The position numbers were made by a program, and so were the translations under genes. Shown one piece after another: positions 1 through 7,900 of a stretch of DNA of 9,852 nt (its first letter is position 1; each line of letters starts with the position of its first letter). The DNA lies in NCBI GenBank assembly GCA_903827735.1, contig CAIKJM010000475.1, forward strand, positions 1-9,852, written 5' to 3'. The notes under the pieces are model-generated. The model did not search any database and had not been told where the DNA came from. It saw only the letters and a list, made by a program, of their open reading frames with translations. Source of the stretch: an uncultured Rhodanobacter sp. Lineage in GTDB: Bacteria > Pseudomonadota > Gammaproteobacteria > Xanthomonadales > Rhodanobacteraceae.

Positions 1-1
1 C

Positions 2-1618
2 GCCAAGCTGTCCGACGCAGACAAGGCCAAGCTGAAGGATCTCAACAAAGAGGAGTCCACACTCAGCACGCAGTTCAGCAACAAGCTGCTGGCCGCCACC
101 AAGGCCGGCGCGCTGGTGGTGGACGACAAGTCCAAGCTGGACGGCCTTTCCGATGCCGACATCGCCGCCGCCGCGGGCGCCGCGAAGGAGCGCAAGGTCG
201 ACGGCAAGTGGGTCGTGGTGCTACAGAACACCACCCAACAGCCCGCGCTACAGGACCTCAACGATCGCGCCACGCGCGAAGCGCTGTTCAATGCCTCGTG
301 GAATCGTGCCGAGAAAGGCGACGCCAACGACACGCGCGACATGATCGAGCGCATCGCGCAGATTCGCGCCGAGCAGGCCAAGCTGCTCGGTTATCCGAAC
401 TATGCCGCCTGGAAGCTGGATGACCAGATGGCGAAAACGCCCGATACCGCAATCAAGTTCATGCAAAACCTAGTGCCCGCCGCCACGGCGCGCGCCGAGC
501 GCGAGTCGAAGGATATTCAGGCCGTCATCGATCAGCAAAAGGGCGGCTTTAAGGTCGCGGCCTGGGACTGGGAGCATTATTCCGAACAGGTGCGTAAGGC
601 CAAGTACGATCTGGACGAGTCGCAGATCAAACCTTACTTCGAGCTCGATAACGTGCTGCAGAACGGCGTGTTCTACGCGGCGAACCAGCTGTACGGCCTG
701 ACCTTCAAGGAGCGCAAGGACATCCCGGTCTATCAGCCGGACGTGCGCGTGTTCGAGGTCTTCGACAAGGACGGCACCTCGATGGCGCTGTTCTACTGCG
801 ACTACTTCAAGCGCGACAACAAGAGCGGCGGCGCCTGGATGAGCAACTTCGTGACCCAGTCCAAGCTGCTGGGCACCAAGCCGGTGATCTATAACGTGGC
901 CAACTTCACCAAGCCGGCGGCCGGCCAGCCGGCGCTGCTGTCGTTCGATGACGTGGTCACGATGTTCCACGAATTCGGCCACGGGCTGCACGGTATCTTT
1001 GCCGACTCGCAGTACCCGAGCCTGTCGGGTGCCAACACGGCGCGCGACTTCGTCGAATTCCCGTCGCAGTTCAACGAGCACTGGGCGTCCGATCCGAAGG
1101 TGTTCGCCAACTACGCCAAGAACTACAAAACCGGCGAACCGATGCCGCAAGCGCTGGTCGACAAGATCAAGAAGGCGGCCACCTTCAACAAGGGCTACGA
1201 CATGACCGAGCTGGTCTCGGCCGCGCTGCTCGACATGGGCTGGCACACGCTCGGCGCGGATGCGCCCAAGCAAGATGCCGACGCCTTCGAGGCAAAGACC
1301 CTGAAGGACGACAAGATCGATCTGAGCTACGTACCGCCGCGCTATCGCTCCAGCTATTTCGCGCATATCTGGGGCGGCGGCTACGCGGCGGGTTACTACG
1401 CCTACCTGTGGACCGAGATGCTGGCTGACGACGGCTTCGAATGGTTTAAGGAGCACGGTGGCCTGACCCGCGAAAACGGCGATCGCTTCCGTGCGATGGT
1501 GCTGTCGCGCGGCAACACCGAAGATCTGGACACGATGTACAAGGACTGGCGCGGCAAGGCGCCGAGCATCGAGCCGATGCTGATCGATCGCGGCCTCAAG
1601 GACGCGCCAAAAAAATAA
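2..1618 (+). CDS. dcp: Dcp-type peptidyl-dipeptidase (M3 zinc metallopeptidase), 5' end missing
   Basis: The reading frame is open from base 2 and ends at TAA 1616-1618, giving 538 residues. Dcp proteins are usually about 680-720 residues, so roughly 150-180 N-terminal residues lie outside the window. The GTG at 116 is internal: the frame before it already reads as family sequence (a STLSTQF stretch, then LLAATKAG). The zinc site is HEFGH (fragment residues 323-327, bases 968-982), and the third ligand is Glu 352 in DFVEFPSQFNEHW (codon 1055-1057). The spacing of 29 residues from the first His is the normal M3 arrangement. The C-terminal block GGGYAAGYYAYLW (458 onward) carries the family's conserved Gly/Tyr substrate-binding segment. 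Known family role: Dcp removes dipeptides from the C-termini of peptides (EC 3.4.15.5). Whether this copy is exported cannot be seen, because the N-terminus is missing. OpdA (oligopeptidase A) is the alternative M3 member, but the sequence around the zinc site and the C-terminus look like Dcp. The gene is followed by its own terminator. Confidence 0.93.
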   Translation, partial: AKLSDADKAKLKDLNKEESTLSTQFSNKLLAATKAGALVVDDKSKLDGLSDADIAAAAGAAKERKVDGKWVVVLQNTTQQPALQDLNDRATREALFNASWNRAEKGDANDTRDMIERIAQIRAEQAKLLGYPNYAAWKLDDQMAKTPDTAIKFMQNLVPAATARAERESKDIQAVIDQQKGGFKVAAWDWEHYSEQVRKAKYDLDESQIKPYFELDNVLQNGVFYAANQLYGLTFKERKDIPVYQPDVRVFEVFDKDGTSMALFYCDYFKRDNKSGGAWMSNFVTQSKLLGTKPVIYNVANFTKPAAGQPALLSFDDVVTMFHEFGHGLHGIFADSQYPSLSGANTARDFVEFPSQFNEHWASDPKVFANYAKNYKTGEPMPQALVDKIKKAATFNKGYDMTELVSAALLDMGWHTLGADAPKQDADAFEAKTLKDDKIDLSYVPPRYRSSYFAHIWGGGYAAGYYAYLWTEMLADDGFEWFKEHGGLTRENGDRFRAMVLSRGNTEDLDTMYKDWRGKAPSIEPMLIDRGLKDAPKK

Positions 1619-1649
1619 TCCGCGCGTTTTAGCGTCATGTCATCCCGAT

Positions 1650-1680
1650 AAGGCCCGCCATGTGCGGGCCTTGTCTTTCT
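1650..1680 (+). terminator. Intrinsic terminator after the M3 peptidase gene
   Basis: A perfect 9-bp stem (AAGGCCCGC at 1650-1658 pairing with GCGGGCCTT at 1664-1672) encloses a 5-base loop and is followed by the T-rich run GTCTTTCT at 1673-1680. It begins 31 bases after the peptidase stop codon. It separates that gene from the downstream antiporter, so kefC should have its own promoter. Confidence 0.85.
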
Positions 1681-1748
1681 GCGGCAGCGATGGTGCAGTC
1701 CGTCTTGCGTAGAAAGTTGCGACAGATCCGGCACGGCCGATGCACGCG

Positions 1749-1757
1749 TGGAATAAT
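1749..1757 (+). promoter_or_regulatory. Candidate extended -10 promoter for the KefC-type gene
   Basis: TGG at 1749-1751 is followed directly by AATAAT (1752-1757), which fits an extended -10 element (TGn plus a near-consensus hexamer). It is the only AT-rich patch between the terminator and the start codon. Transcription would begin near 1764 and leave a leader of about 28 bases. I see no convincing -35 hexamer, so this is a weak call. Confidence 0.35.
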
Positions 1758-1791
1758 CGAGCGCCATCGAACCAATGGAAGTTACCCACGC

Positions 1792-3624
1792 GTGGACAGC
1801 TCGCAATTTCTGAAGACCGCTGTCGTATTTCTGCTGGCCACGGTGATCGCCGTGCCGCTGACCAAGCGCTTCCGACTGGGCTCGGTGCTGGGTTATATGA
1901 TCGCCGGCGTGGTCATCGGGCCGCAGCTGCTGGGGTTGATCAGCGATACCGAAGGCGTGGCGTCGATTTCCGAGTTCGGCGTGGTGCTGATGCTGTTCGT
2001 GATCGGCCTGGAGCTGTCACCGCAGCGGCTGTGGGTGATGCGGCGTTCGGTCTTTGGCACCGGCCTGCTGCAGGTGCTGAGTGCGGCGCTGGCAATCGGC
2101 GCGGTGGGCTATTTTCTGTTCGGTCTCACCGAGCGGGCGGCGGCGATCGTCGGCGGCAGCCTGGCGCTGTCGTCCACCGCGTTCGGACTGCAGATACTGG
2201 CCGAGCGTAAGGAGGCAGGCTCGGCCTACGGCCGGCAGGTGTTCTCGATTTTGCTGTTTCAGGATCTGGCGGCCATTCCGCTGATTGCCGCGGTGCCGCT
2301 GCTGGCGATGACCTCTGCCTCGCACGGCATCGATCCGCATAGCGTGCTGCGCACCGTCGGGGTCATCGTGGCGGTGGTCGTGGGCGGGCGCTATCTGCTG
2401 CGGCCGGTGTTCCGCTTTGTGGCAAAGGCCGACTCGGTGGAAGTGTCCACGGCCACCGCCCTGCTGGTGGTGATGGGCACGGCGCTGATCATGGAGCTGG
2501 CGCACGTCTCGGCCACGCTGGGCGCGTTTCTCGCTGGCGTGCTGCTGGCCGATTCGGAATACCGGCACGAGATGGAATCGCATATCGAGCCGTTCAAAGG
2601 GCTGCTGCTGGGTTTGTTCTTCATCAGCGTGGGCATGTCGATGGATCTGTCGCTGCTGCTGTCGCGACCGCTGCTGATCGTGGAACTGGTGCTAGGCCTG
2701 CTGGTGCTCAAAAGTATTCTGCTGTGGCCGCTGGCGCGGCTGCCGGCCGGGCTCAACCGTTCGGATAGCCTGCGCCTGATCGTGCTGTTGGCCAGCGGCG
2801 GCGAGTTCGCCTTCGTGGTGCTGAAACTGGCCGCCGAAAAGCAGTTGATCGACGGCGGCCAGCGCGATGCGCTGGTGCTGGCGATCACCCTGTCGATGGC
2901 GCTGACGCCGCTGCTGGTGGTGATCGCGGCCCGCCTGCTCAACGTCAAACCGAAAAGGCCCACGCGTGAGTACGACACCATTGATGCGGATACGCCGCGC
3001 GTGATCATCGCGGGTTTTGGTCGCATGGGCCAGATCGTCGCCCGCGTGCTGCGCGCGCAGGGCATTCCCTTCGTGGCGCTGGAGCATTCGGTCGAGCAGG
3101 TGGATGCGTCGCGCCGCTTCGGCAGCATCAATATTTTTTACGGCGATCCGACCCGTCCGGAGCTGCTGCGTGCCGCGCAGGCGGACAAGGCCGAGGTGTT
3201 CGTGCTGGCCACCGATGATCCGGAGACTAGTCTGCGCACAGCGCGTTTGGTCAAGCGGCAGTATCCGCATCTGAAGATCGTCGCGCGTGCGCGCAATCGC
3301 CAGCACGTGTTCCGGTTGATGGATATGGGTGTCGACGAGCCGGTGCGCGAGACCTTCCATTCCAGCCTCAAGATGACGCGCAAGACGCTTGAGGCTTTGG
3401 GTCTGTCGCACGAGCTGGCGGTCGATCGGGTGGAGCGTTTTCGCCGATACGACGAAGATCTGCTGAAAAAGCAGGCGCTGGTTTACGACGACGAGACCAA
3501 GCTGATCCAGAGCAATCGCGACGCCATGGCCGATCTGCAGCAGCTGTTTGAGGCCGACGCCGAGCCCGGTGCCGAACGCAAGCGCCAGCGCGACAGGGAC
3601 AAGACGCTTAGCGCCGAAGATTGA
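1792..3624 (+). CDS. kefC: KefB/KefC-type glutathione-gated K+/H+ antiporter (CPA2 family)
   Basis: This 610-residue protein matches the family's usual size (about 600-620). I chose GTG 1792 because the protein then starts (M)DSSQFLKTAVVFLLATVI, the normal KefC N-terminus, and GGAAG lies at 1777-1781. The longer open frame from ATG 1660 begins inside the upstream terminator and adds a polar, non-family segment. Residues about 5-385 form a hydrophobic Na+/H+-exchanger domain with many membrane helices. The transport-site QD motif is in LLFQDLAAIPL (Asp 158, codon 2263-2265). The cytoplasmic regulatory loop reads YRHEMESHIEPFKG, with His 264 where Asp is expected. Residues about 402-520 are an RCK_N Rossmann domain with the GFGRMGQ nucleotide-binding turn (Gly 408, 410 and 413), followed by a charged tail. 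Family knowledge: KefB/KefC sit in the inner membrane, are held closed by glutathione, and are opened by glutathione-electrophile adducts; the K+ loss acidifies the cytoplasm and protects the cell. No KefF/KefG-type ancillary quinone reductase gene is visible nearby. KefB and KefC cannot be separated with certainty from sequence alone. Confidence 0.93.
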   Translation: MDSSQFLKTAVVFLLATVIAVPLTKRFRLGSVLGYMIAGVVIGPQLLGLISDTEGVASISEFGVVLMLFVIGLELSPQRLWVMRRSVFGTGLLQVLSAALAIGAVGYFLFGLTERAAAIVGGSLALSSTAFGLQILAERKEAGSAYGRQVFSILLFQDLAAIPLIAAVPLLAMTSASHGIDPHSVLRTVGVIVAVVVGGRYLLRPVFRFVAKADSVEVSTATALLVVMGTALIMELAHVSATLGAFLAGVLLADSEYRHEMESHIEPFKGLLLGLFFISVGMSMDLSLLLSRPLLIVELVLGLLVLKSILLWPLARLPAGLNRSDSLRLIVLLASGGEFAFVVLKLAAEKQLIDGGQRDALVLAITLSMALTPLLVVIAARLLNVKPKRPTREYDTIDADTPRVIIAGFGRMGQIVARVLRAQGIPFVALEHSVEQVDASRRFGSINIFYGDPTRPELLRAAQADKAEVFVLATDDPETSLRTARLVKRQYPHLKIVARARNRQHVFRLMDMGVDEPVRETFHSSLKMTRKTLEALGLSHELAVDRVERFRRYDEDLLKKQALVYDDETKLIQSNRDAMADLQQLFEADAEPGAERKRQRDRDKTLSAED

Positions 3625-3770
3625 GTATCAAGCCCGTCGGGACGGTGCATGCCGGCGTCCGATGCGTCATAAATAAAAGGCATTGCTCAGCGATAGGTGC
3701 CAGGATCAGGTCGGTCCCTGCTGGAATTCACGCCCATGCCGTCAACCGCAAACCCTGCCAGGCGTTGCTT

Positions 3771-3774
3771 GGAG
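3771..3774 (+). promoter_or_regulatory. GGAG ribosome-binding-like site with unusually short spacing
   Basis: GGAG stands only two bases before ATG 3777. The usual gap is 5-9 bases, so this site either works poorly or the real start differs. The other reasonable start, ATG 3888, has no purine-rich sequence upstream of it. The site therefore supports 3777 only weakly. Confidence 0.3.
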
Positions 3775-3776
3775 TC

Positions 3777-4958
3777 ATGCCCTTGACCGCACGACATTCC
3801 GCGCCGTACAACGCGGCGGCTGCGGCCGCGACAATCGCCCCCCTGCCGGCCGGCGATTCATTGTTGTCGCCAACGGCTGTCACACCCATGGTTATTCGGT
3901 TCGGGCGTCTGGGCGACACGATTTTGCTGCAGCCTTTGCTACGCAAACTGCAGCAGCGTTATGGCAAACCCTGCCACGTGCTGGCCTTGGGCGACTGGCC
4001 GCAGGTGCTTTTCTCCGCGCAGCCGGAGGTGGACGGATTCATTCCGCTGCGCAGCCAGTACGGCTCGCTGCTGTTTAGTCCCCCGCGCTGGCGCGTAGCA
4101 ATGGCGCTGCGGAAATTCCGCGACTCGCCCATCTACGTCTGCGAGCCTGAACCTCGCGCTACGACGAAAGTACGCCCTCTGCTGTCGCTCGCCGGCATAC
4201 CGAAAGAGCACTGCGAGTTCATCCAGCCGATGACCATGCGCGAGAACGAGCACTGGATCGACTGGCTGCTGCGCTTTGGCAGCCAGACGCCGGCGGCTTT
4301 TCGTGCCAGTCATGCGTGGACGATGCCGGAAGAAAGCACCTCGATGGCTCCGCAGCTGCAGGTCACTGCGGCCGAACGGAACGATCGTGACGCATGGCTA
4401 CGCACGCAAGGCATGCTGGAGCGGCCACTGGTACTCCTGCAGCCAGGTAACAAGCGCACGATACGCTGGAATGGCGTGCGGCATGCCGACGACGACGAAA
4501 AATCCTGGCCTGCCCAGCGCTGGGGCGAACTGGCACAGGCGATCAGCCATCGCCTGCCGCAGGCGCAGATCCTGTTCTGCGGATCACCCGCCGAGGCCGG
4601 TTATATCGAGTCGCTGCTTGCCGCCACCGACACCCATTCCTTGCGCATCGATACCGCCGTGCTGCCGCTGGGCCGGCTGAAGGCGCTGCTCGAGGTTGCC
4701 CACAGCATGGTCTCGGTGGATACCGGTCCCGCGCATCTGGCGGCGGCCATGGGCTGTCCGCTGGTGGTGCTGTTCGGCGGCCGATTTCCGACGATGTGGG
4801 CGCCGCGCAGCGGCCGCGGCAGCGCTGTCACGGTAATCGGTGGCTTGCCGGAAACCCGCCGTATCGACGAGATCGATACGGCGCCGGTGATTTCCGCCTG
4901 GCGCATGCTGCCGCCACGAGAAGGTGTCCAAGCAGCCGAGGTGTTTGCCGCCGAGTGA
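3777..4958 (+). CDS. Glycosyltransferase family 9 protein (LPS heptosyltransferase-like)
   Basis: From ATG 3777 the protein has 393 residues. The GT9 N-terminal Rossmann motif MVIRFGRLGDTILLQPLL begins at residue 38, the second-domain entry LVLLQPGNKRTIRW lies in the middle, and the signature DTGPAHLAAAMGCPLVVLFGG starts at Asp 315 (codon 4719-4721). This is the GT-B fold of WaaC/WaaF/RfaQ-type enzymes, which move a heptose or related sugar from a nucleotide donor onto lipid A-core or another surface glycan at the cytoplasmic face of the inner membrane. The true donor and acceptor cannot be told from the sequence. There are two oddities. One is an Ala-rich extension of about 37 residues before the first core strand. 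The other is a polar stretch with DDDEK between the phosphate-binding QPGNK loop and the WPAQRW motif. The start is uncertain: ATG 3777 has GGAG too close to it, ATG 3888 would begin exactly at the core motif, and the open frame extends back to TTG 3621, overlapping kefC. It is 152 bases after kefC and converges on the ankyrin gene. Confidence 0.88.
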   Translation: MPLTARHSAPYNAAAAAATIAPLPAGDSLLSPTAVTPMVIRFGRLGDTILLQPLLRKLQQRYGKPCHVLALGDWPQVLFSAQPEVDGFIPLRSQYGSLLFSPPRWRVAMALRKFRDSPIYVCEPEPRATTKVRPLLSLAGIPKEHCEFIQPMTMRENEHWIDWLLRFGSQTPAAFRASHAWTMPEESTSMAPQLQVTAAERNDRDAWLRTQGMLERPLVLLQPGNKRTIRWNGVRHADDDEKSWPAQRWGELAQAISHRLPQAQILFCGSPAEAGYIESLLAATDTHSLRIDTAVLPLGRLKALLEVAHSMVSVDTGPAHLAAAMGCPLVVLFGGRFPTMWAPRSGRGSAVTVIGGLPETRRIDEIDTAPVISAWRMLPPREGVQAAEVFAAE

Positions 4959-4977
4959 GAGCGGTAGCGCCCGCCGA

Positions 4978-7900
4978 TCAGTCGGCCGGGGCCGCCGGCT
5001 GGCGCAGGGTCTGACGCACGCTAGGAATCGCGCCGACCCGCGGCGCCAGTTCGTGCGCGATATCGATATAGCCCACCTGCCGCGCCACATCCGCCGCGGT
5101 GCGGCCGAATGCATCGGCGGCCAGGCGGTCGGCGCCGCGCGACAGCAGCACGCGCGCTGGCGGCAGCAGGGCATGCATGGCGCAAGCGTGCAGTGCGGTG
5201 ACGCCGCGCTGATCGGCGTGTTCGACCTTGGCGCCGGCATCCAGCAGCACCGGTATCAGGGCGCCGATGTGCGTCGCGTCGCAGTCGCTGCCCGGCCGCA
5301 GCTGCGCGCCCAGCAGCAGAAGTAGCGGGGTCTTGCCCTCGCGGTCGGCCTGATTGATGTCGGCGCCGCGCTTCAGCAGCGCGTCGAACAGCCGGCGCGC
5401 GCGCAGGCTGTCGTTGTGCTCGAAGCCGAATTGCGCGGCAGCGTGCAGGGCGCTGCGGCCGCCGGCATCCAGCGCGTTCACGTCGGCGCCGCCATTGATC
5501 AAGGCCTCGACGATTTCCGGATGACCCATCGCCGCGGCCACCATCAGCGCGGTGGTCTCGTTAGGCAGCTGCTGATCGATCGCCACCTGATGTTCCAGCA
5601 GCAGCGCCACGAGGGTGTCGCGTCGCGCCGCGACCGCCGCAGCGAGCGGCGTCACGCCGCTGCTGGCCGCGAGCGATGAATCGGCGCCGGCATCGAGCAG
5701 GCAGGCGGCAATATCGCGATGCCCGGCGCCGCAGGCGCGCAGCAGGGCGGTCGCACCCTGGTCGTCGCGCGTGTCGACGGCGAAGCCCAGCTCCAGCAAT
5801 CGCTGCACAGTCGACAACGCGCCGGCGGCCGAAGCGGCCGGCAGATCGGTGGCGCGCAGTGGCCGACTCGGGCGCGTCCAGTCGTGCCAATCGAGCCAGC
5901 GCTCGACGGTTGGGTGTTCCAGCGCCAGCCCCAACGGGGTCTCGCCGTTGCGGTCGGCGGCCTCAGGATTGGCGCCATAGGCGATCAGTGCGCGCACTAG
6001 CGGCAGCGCATCGGCGCCGTGTTCCAGCGCGGCGAACAGCGGCGTACGGCCGTCGCGATCGCGCGTGTTCGGGTCGCAGCCGCGCGCCAGCAGCGCCTGC
6101 AGCAAGCTCAGCTGACCGTTGATCACCGCCAGATGCAGCGGCGTGCGATCGCGCGCGTCGACGCCGAACGGATCGGCACCTTGTTCGAGCAAATTCAGCG
6201 GCAGGGCGGCGCATGCTGCCGAACCGTTGAGGCGCGACAGCGCCTGCGCCAGCAAACCAGCGCCGGCCGGGCTGGCGCCGGCCTGCAGCAGATCGTCCAG
6301 CGCCTCGGTCGAGGCCGGCAGCTGTAGCAGCAGCGCGTCGAACAGGCGCCGGCCCAATGGCGGCAGCGTTGGTGTGCCGGCCGGCGCGGCAGCGGCATCG
6401 TCGGGAAGCTGCGGCGGCAGCCGCGCCTCGGCGTCGAGGCCGTGCTCCAGCAGCCAGCGCCGCGCCGAACTTAAGCCCGGCGTGGCCAGATCCAGGTAAA
6501 GCTGCGCCAGCTGTGCCTGCGGCCACTCGCGCACGCGCTCGGCAAAGCTGGACACGATCGCCCAGTGCGAGAAGCGCAGCGCGTCGAGCAGGTGCGCTGG
6601 CGTATCCGAGCCTTCTGTCAGCGCGTCACGTCGATGCGTGGCTGGTAGCGGCGTGTCGGGATCGAGCAGGGCGACCAGGTCCCAGCGTCCGGCGGCGGCG
6701 GCATGATCGAGCGCACTGCGGCCATCGCCACCAGGCGCCTTCGGCTCGGCGCCAAGGGCGAGCAGCGCACTGATGGTTTCGCCACGAGCGTGTGGCGACT
6801 GGCAGGCAAGGGTCAGGGCATCGCGACCGTGGTGATCGCGCGCGCGTGCGTCGGGCTGGGATTCGGCCAGCAGCTGCACGATGCCGCCGGCGCCCGCGCG
6901 CGCCGCTTCCATCAGCGCGGTACTGCCGCGGTGATCGGCCAGCGTGGCGTCCGCGCCTGCCGCACAAAGCACGCGTGCGATCTGTTCGTGGCCTTCGGCG
7001 GCGGCAGTGAGCAGCGCGCTACGATGGCGCGCGTCCACCGCATTCACCGCCGCGCGATGCTTGAGCAGCAGCTTGATGCCGGTCACGTCGTCGTCGGCGA
7101 TACCGGCCGCCGCGACCAGCGCCGGCTCACCGTTGGCGGGTGCGGGCTTGGCGCCGCGCTCCAGCAGAAATTTTGCCAGCGGCCAGTTGGCGGCGCGGCA
7201 GGCGACTGCCAGCGGGCTGACGCCCGAGCGGGTCAGCGCGTTGATCGGCGCCGAGGCATCCAGCAGCATCGCGGCGACGCCAGCCTCAGCGCTGAGCACG
7301 GCGCCGTGCAGCGGCGTGCTGCCTTCGGCATCGGCGACTAGTGGATTGGCACCGTTAGCCAGCAGCGTCATCACCGCTTCGGCGCGGCCGTGCCAGCTGT
7401 CGCGCGTAGCGGCCAGCAGGGGCGTGATGCCGCCGCTGGCGCGATTCACGTCCGCGCCTTTGGCGATCAGCGCGCGTAGTAGGCGCGTATCGGGCAGCAG
7501 CGCGGCGAGCATCAGCACGGGGCGCTGGTCGCGATCGTCGGCTGCGGGTGCCGTGTTGGGATCGGCGCCGGCTTCCACCAGCGCGATTGCGCGATCGATA
7601 TCGCCCTCGCGCGTGGCGAGCAGCAGCGCCCTGGCCTGCTCGGGCGTGCCGGCTGTACGCTCCTGCTCGTTCAACACCACCACCGCCGGCGGCCTGGCGG
7701 GAATGGACTTGATCGCCTCCGGCGTCGTCGCCGTAGCCGGCTTGACGTTCTTCGCGCACAGCAGCGCGCGCAGCGTGCGGTTGGCAATGATCAGACAACC
7801 CAGCGGCAGCAGCACGACGCCGTAGATCGCCAGCGCCGCAATGCGCGGCTCGGACGGCAGCACGCCGTACAGGCCGGTCAACGCGACTGCACCGTAAGCC

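Noticed and set aside
470..1456. A 328-codon minus-strand open frame opposite the peptidase gene
   Set aside because: The opposite strand carries the complete M3 zinc-site and substrate-binding motifs. The minus frame is Arg/His/Val-rich with no recognisable domain, typical of antisense frames in GC-rich genes.
1660..1791. A longer N-terminus for the KefC-type protein starting at ATG 1660
   Set aside because: That start codon lies inside the hairpin of the upstream terminator, and the 44 extra residues are polar and Arg-rich, unlike the family N-terminus that begins at 1792.
3667..3680. An AT-rich patch (CATAAATAAAAGG) between kefC and the glycosyltransferase as a promoter
   Set aside because: It stands out by composition, but I find no -35 hexamer at suitable spacing. 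The -10 match is ambiguous among overlapping words, so I could not justify a call.
4973..4986. The small hairpin GCCGA-TCAG-TCGGC as a bidirectional terminator
   Set aside because: The stem has only five pairs and no T-run on either strand, and part of it lies within the end of the ankyrin coding sequence.
6944..7825. A long plus-strand open frame (293 codons) opposite the ankyrin gene, with several others on the same strand
   Set aside because: The translation is Ala/Ser/Arg-rich without any family motif. It mirrors the GC-rich repeat coding of the opposite strand and has no ribosome binding site of note. It is a shadow frame.
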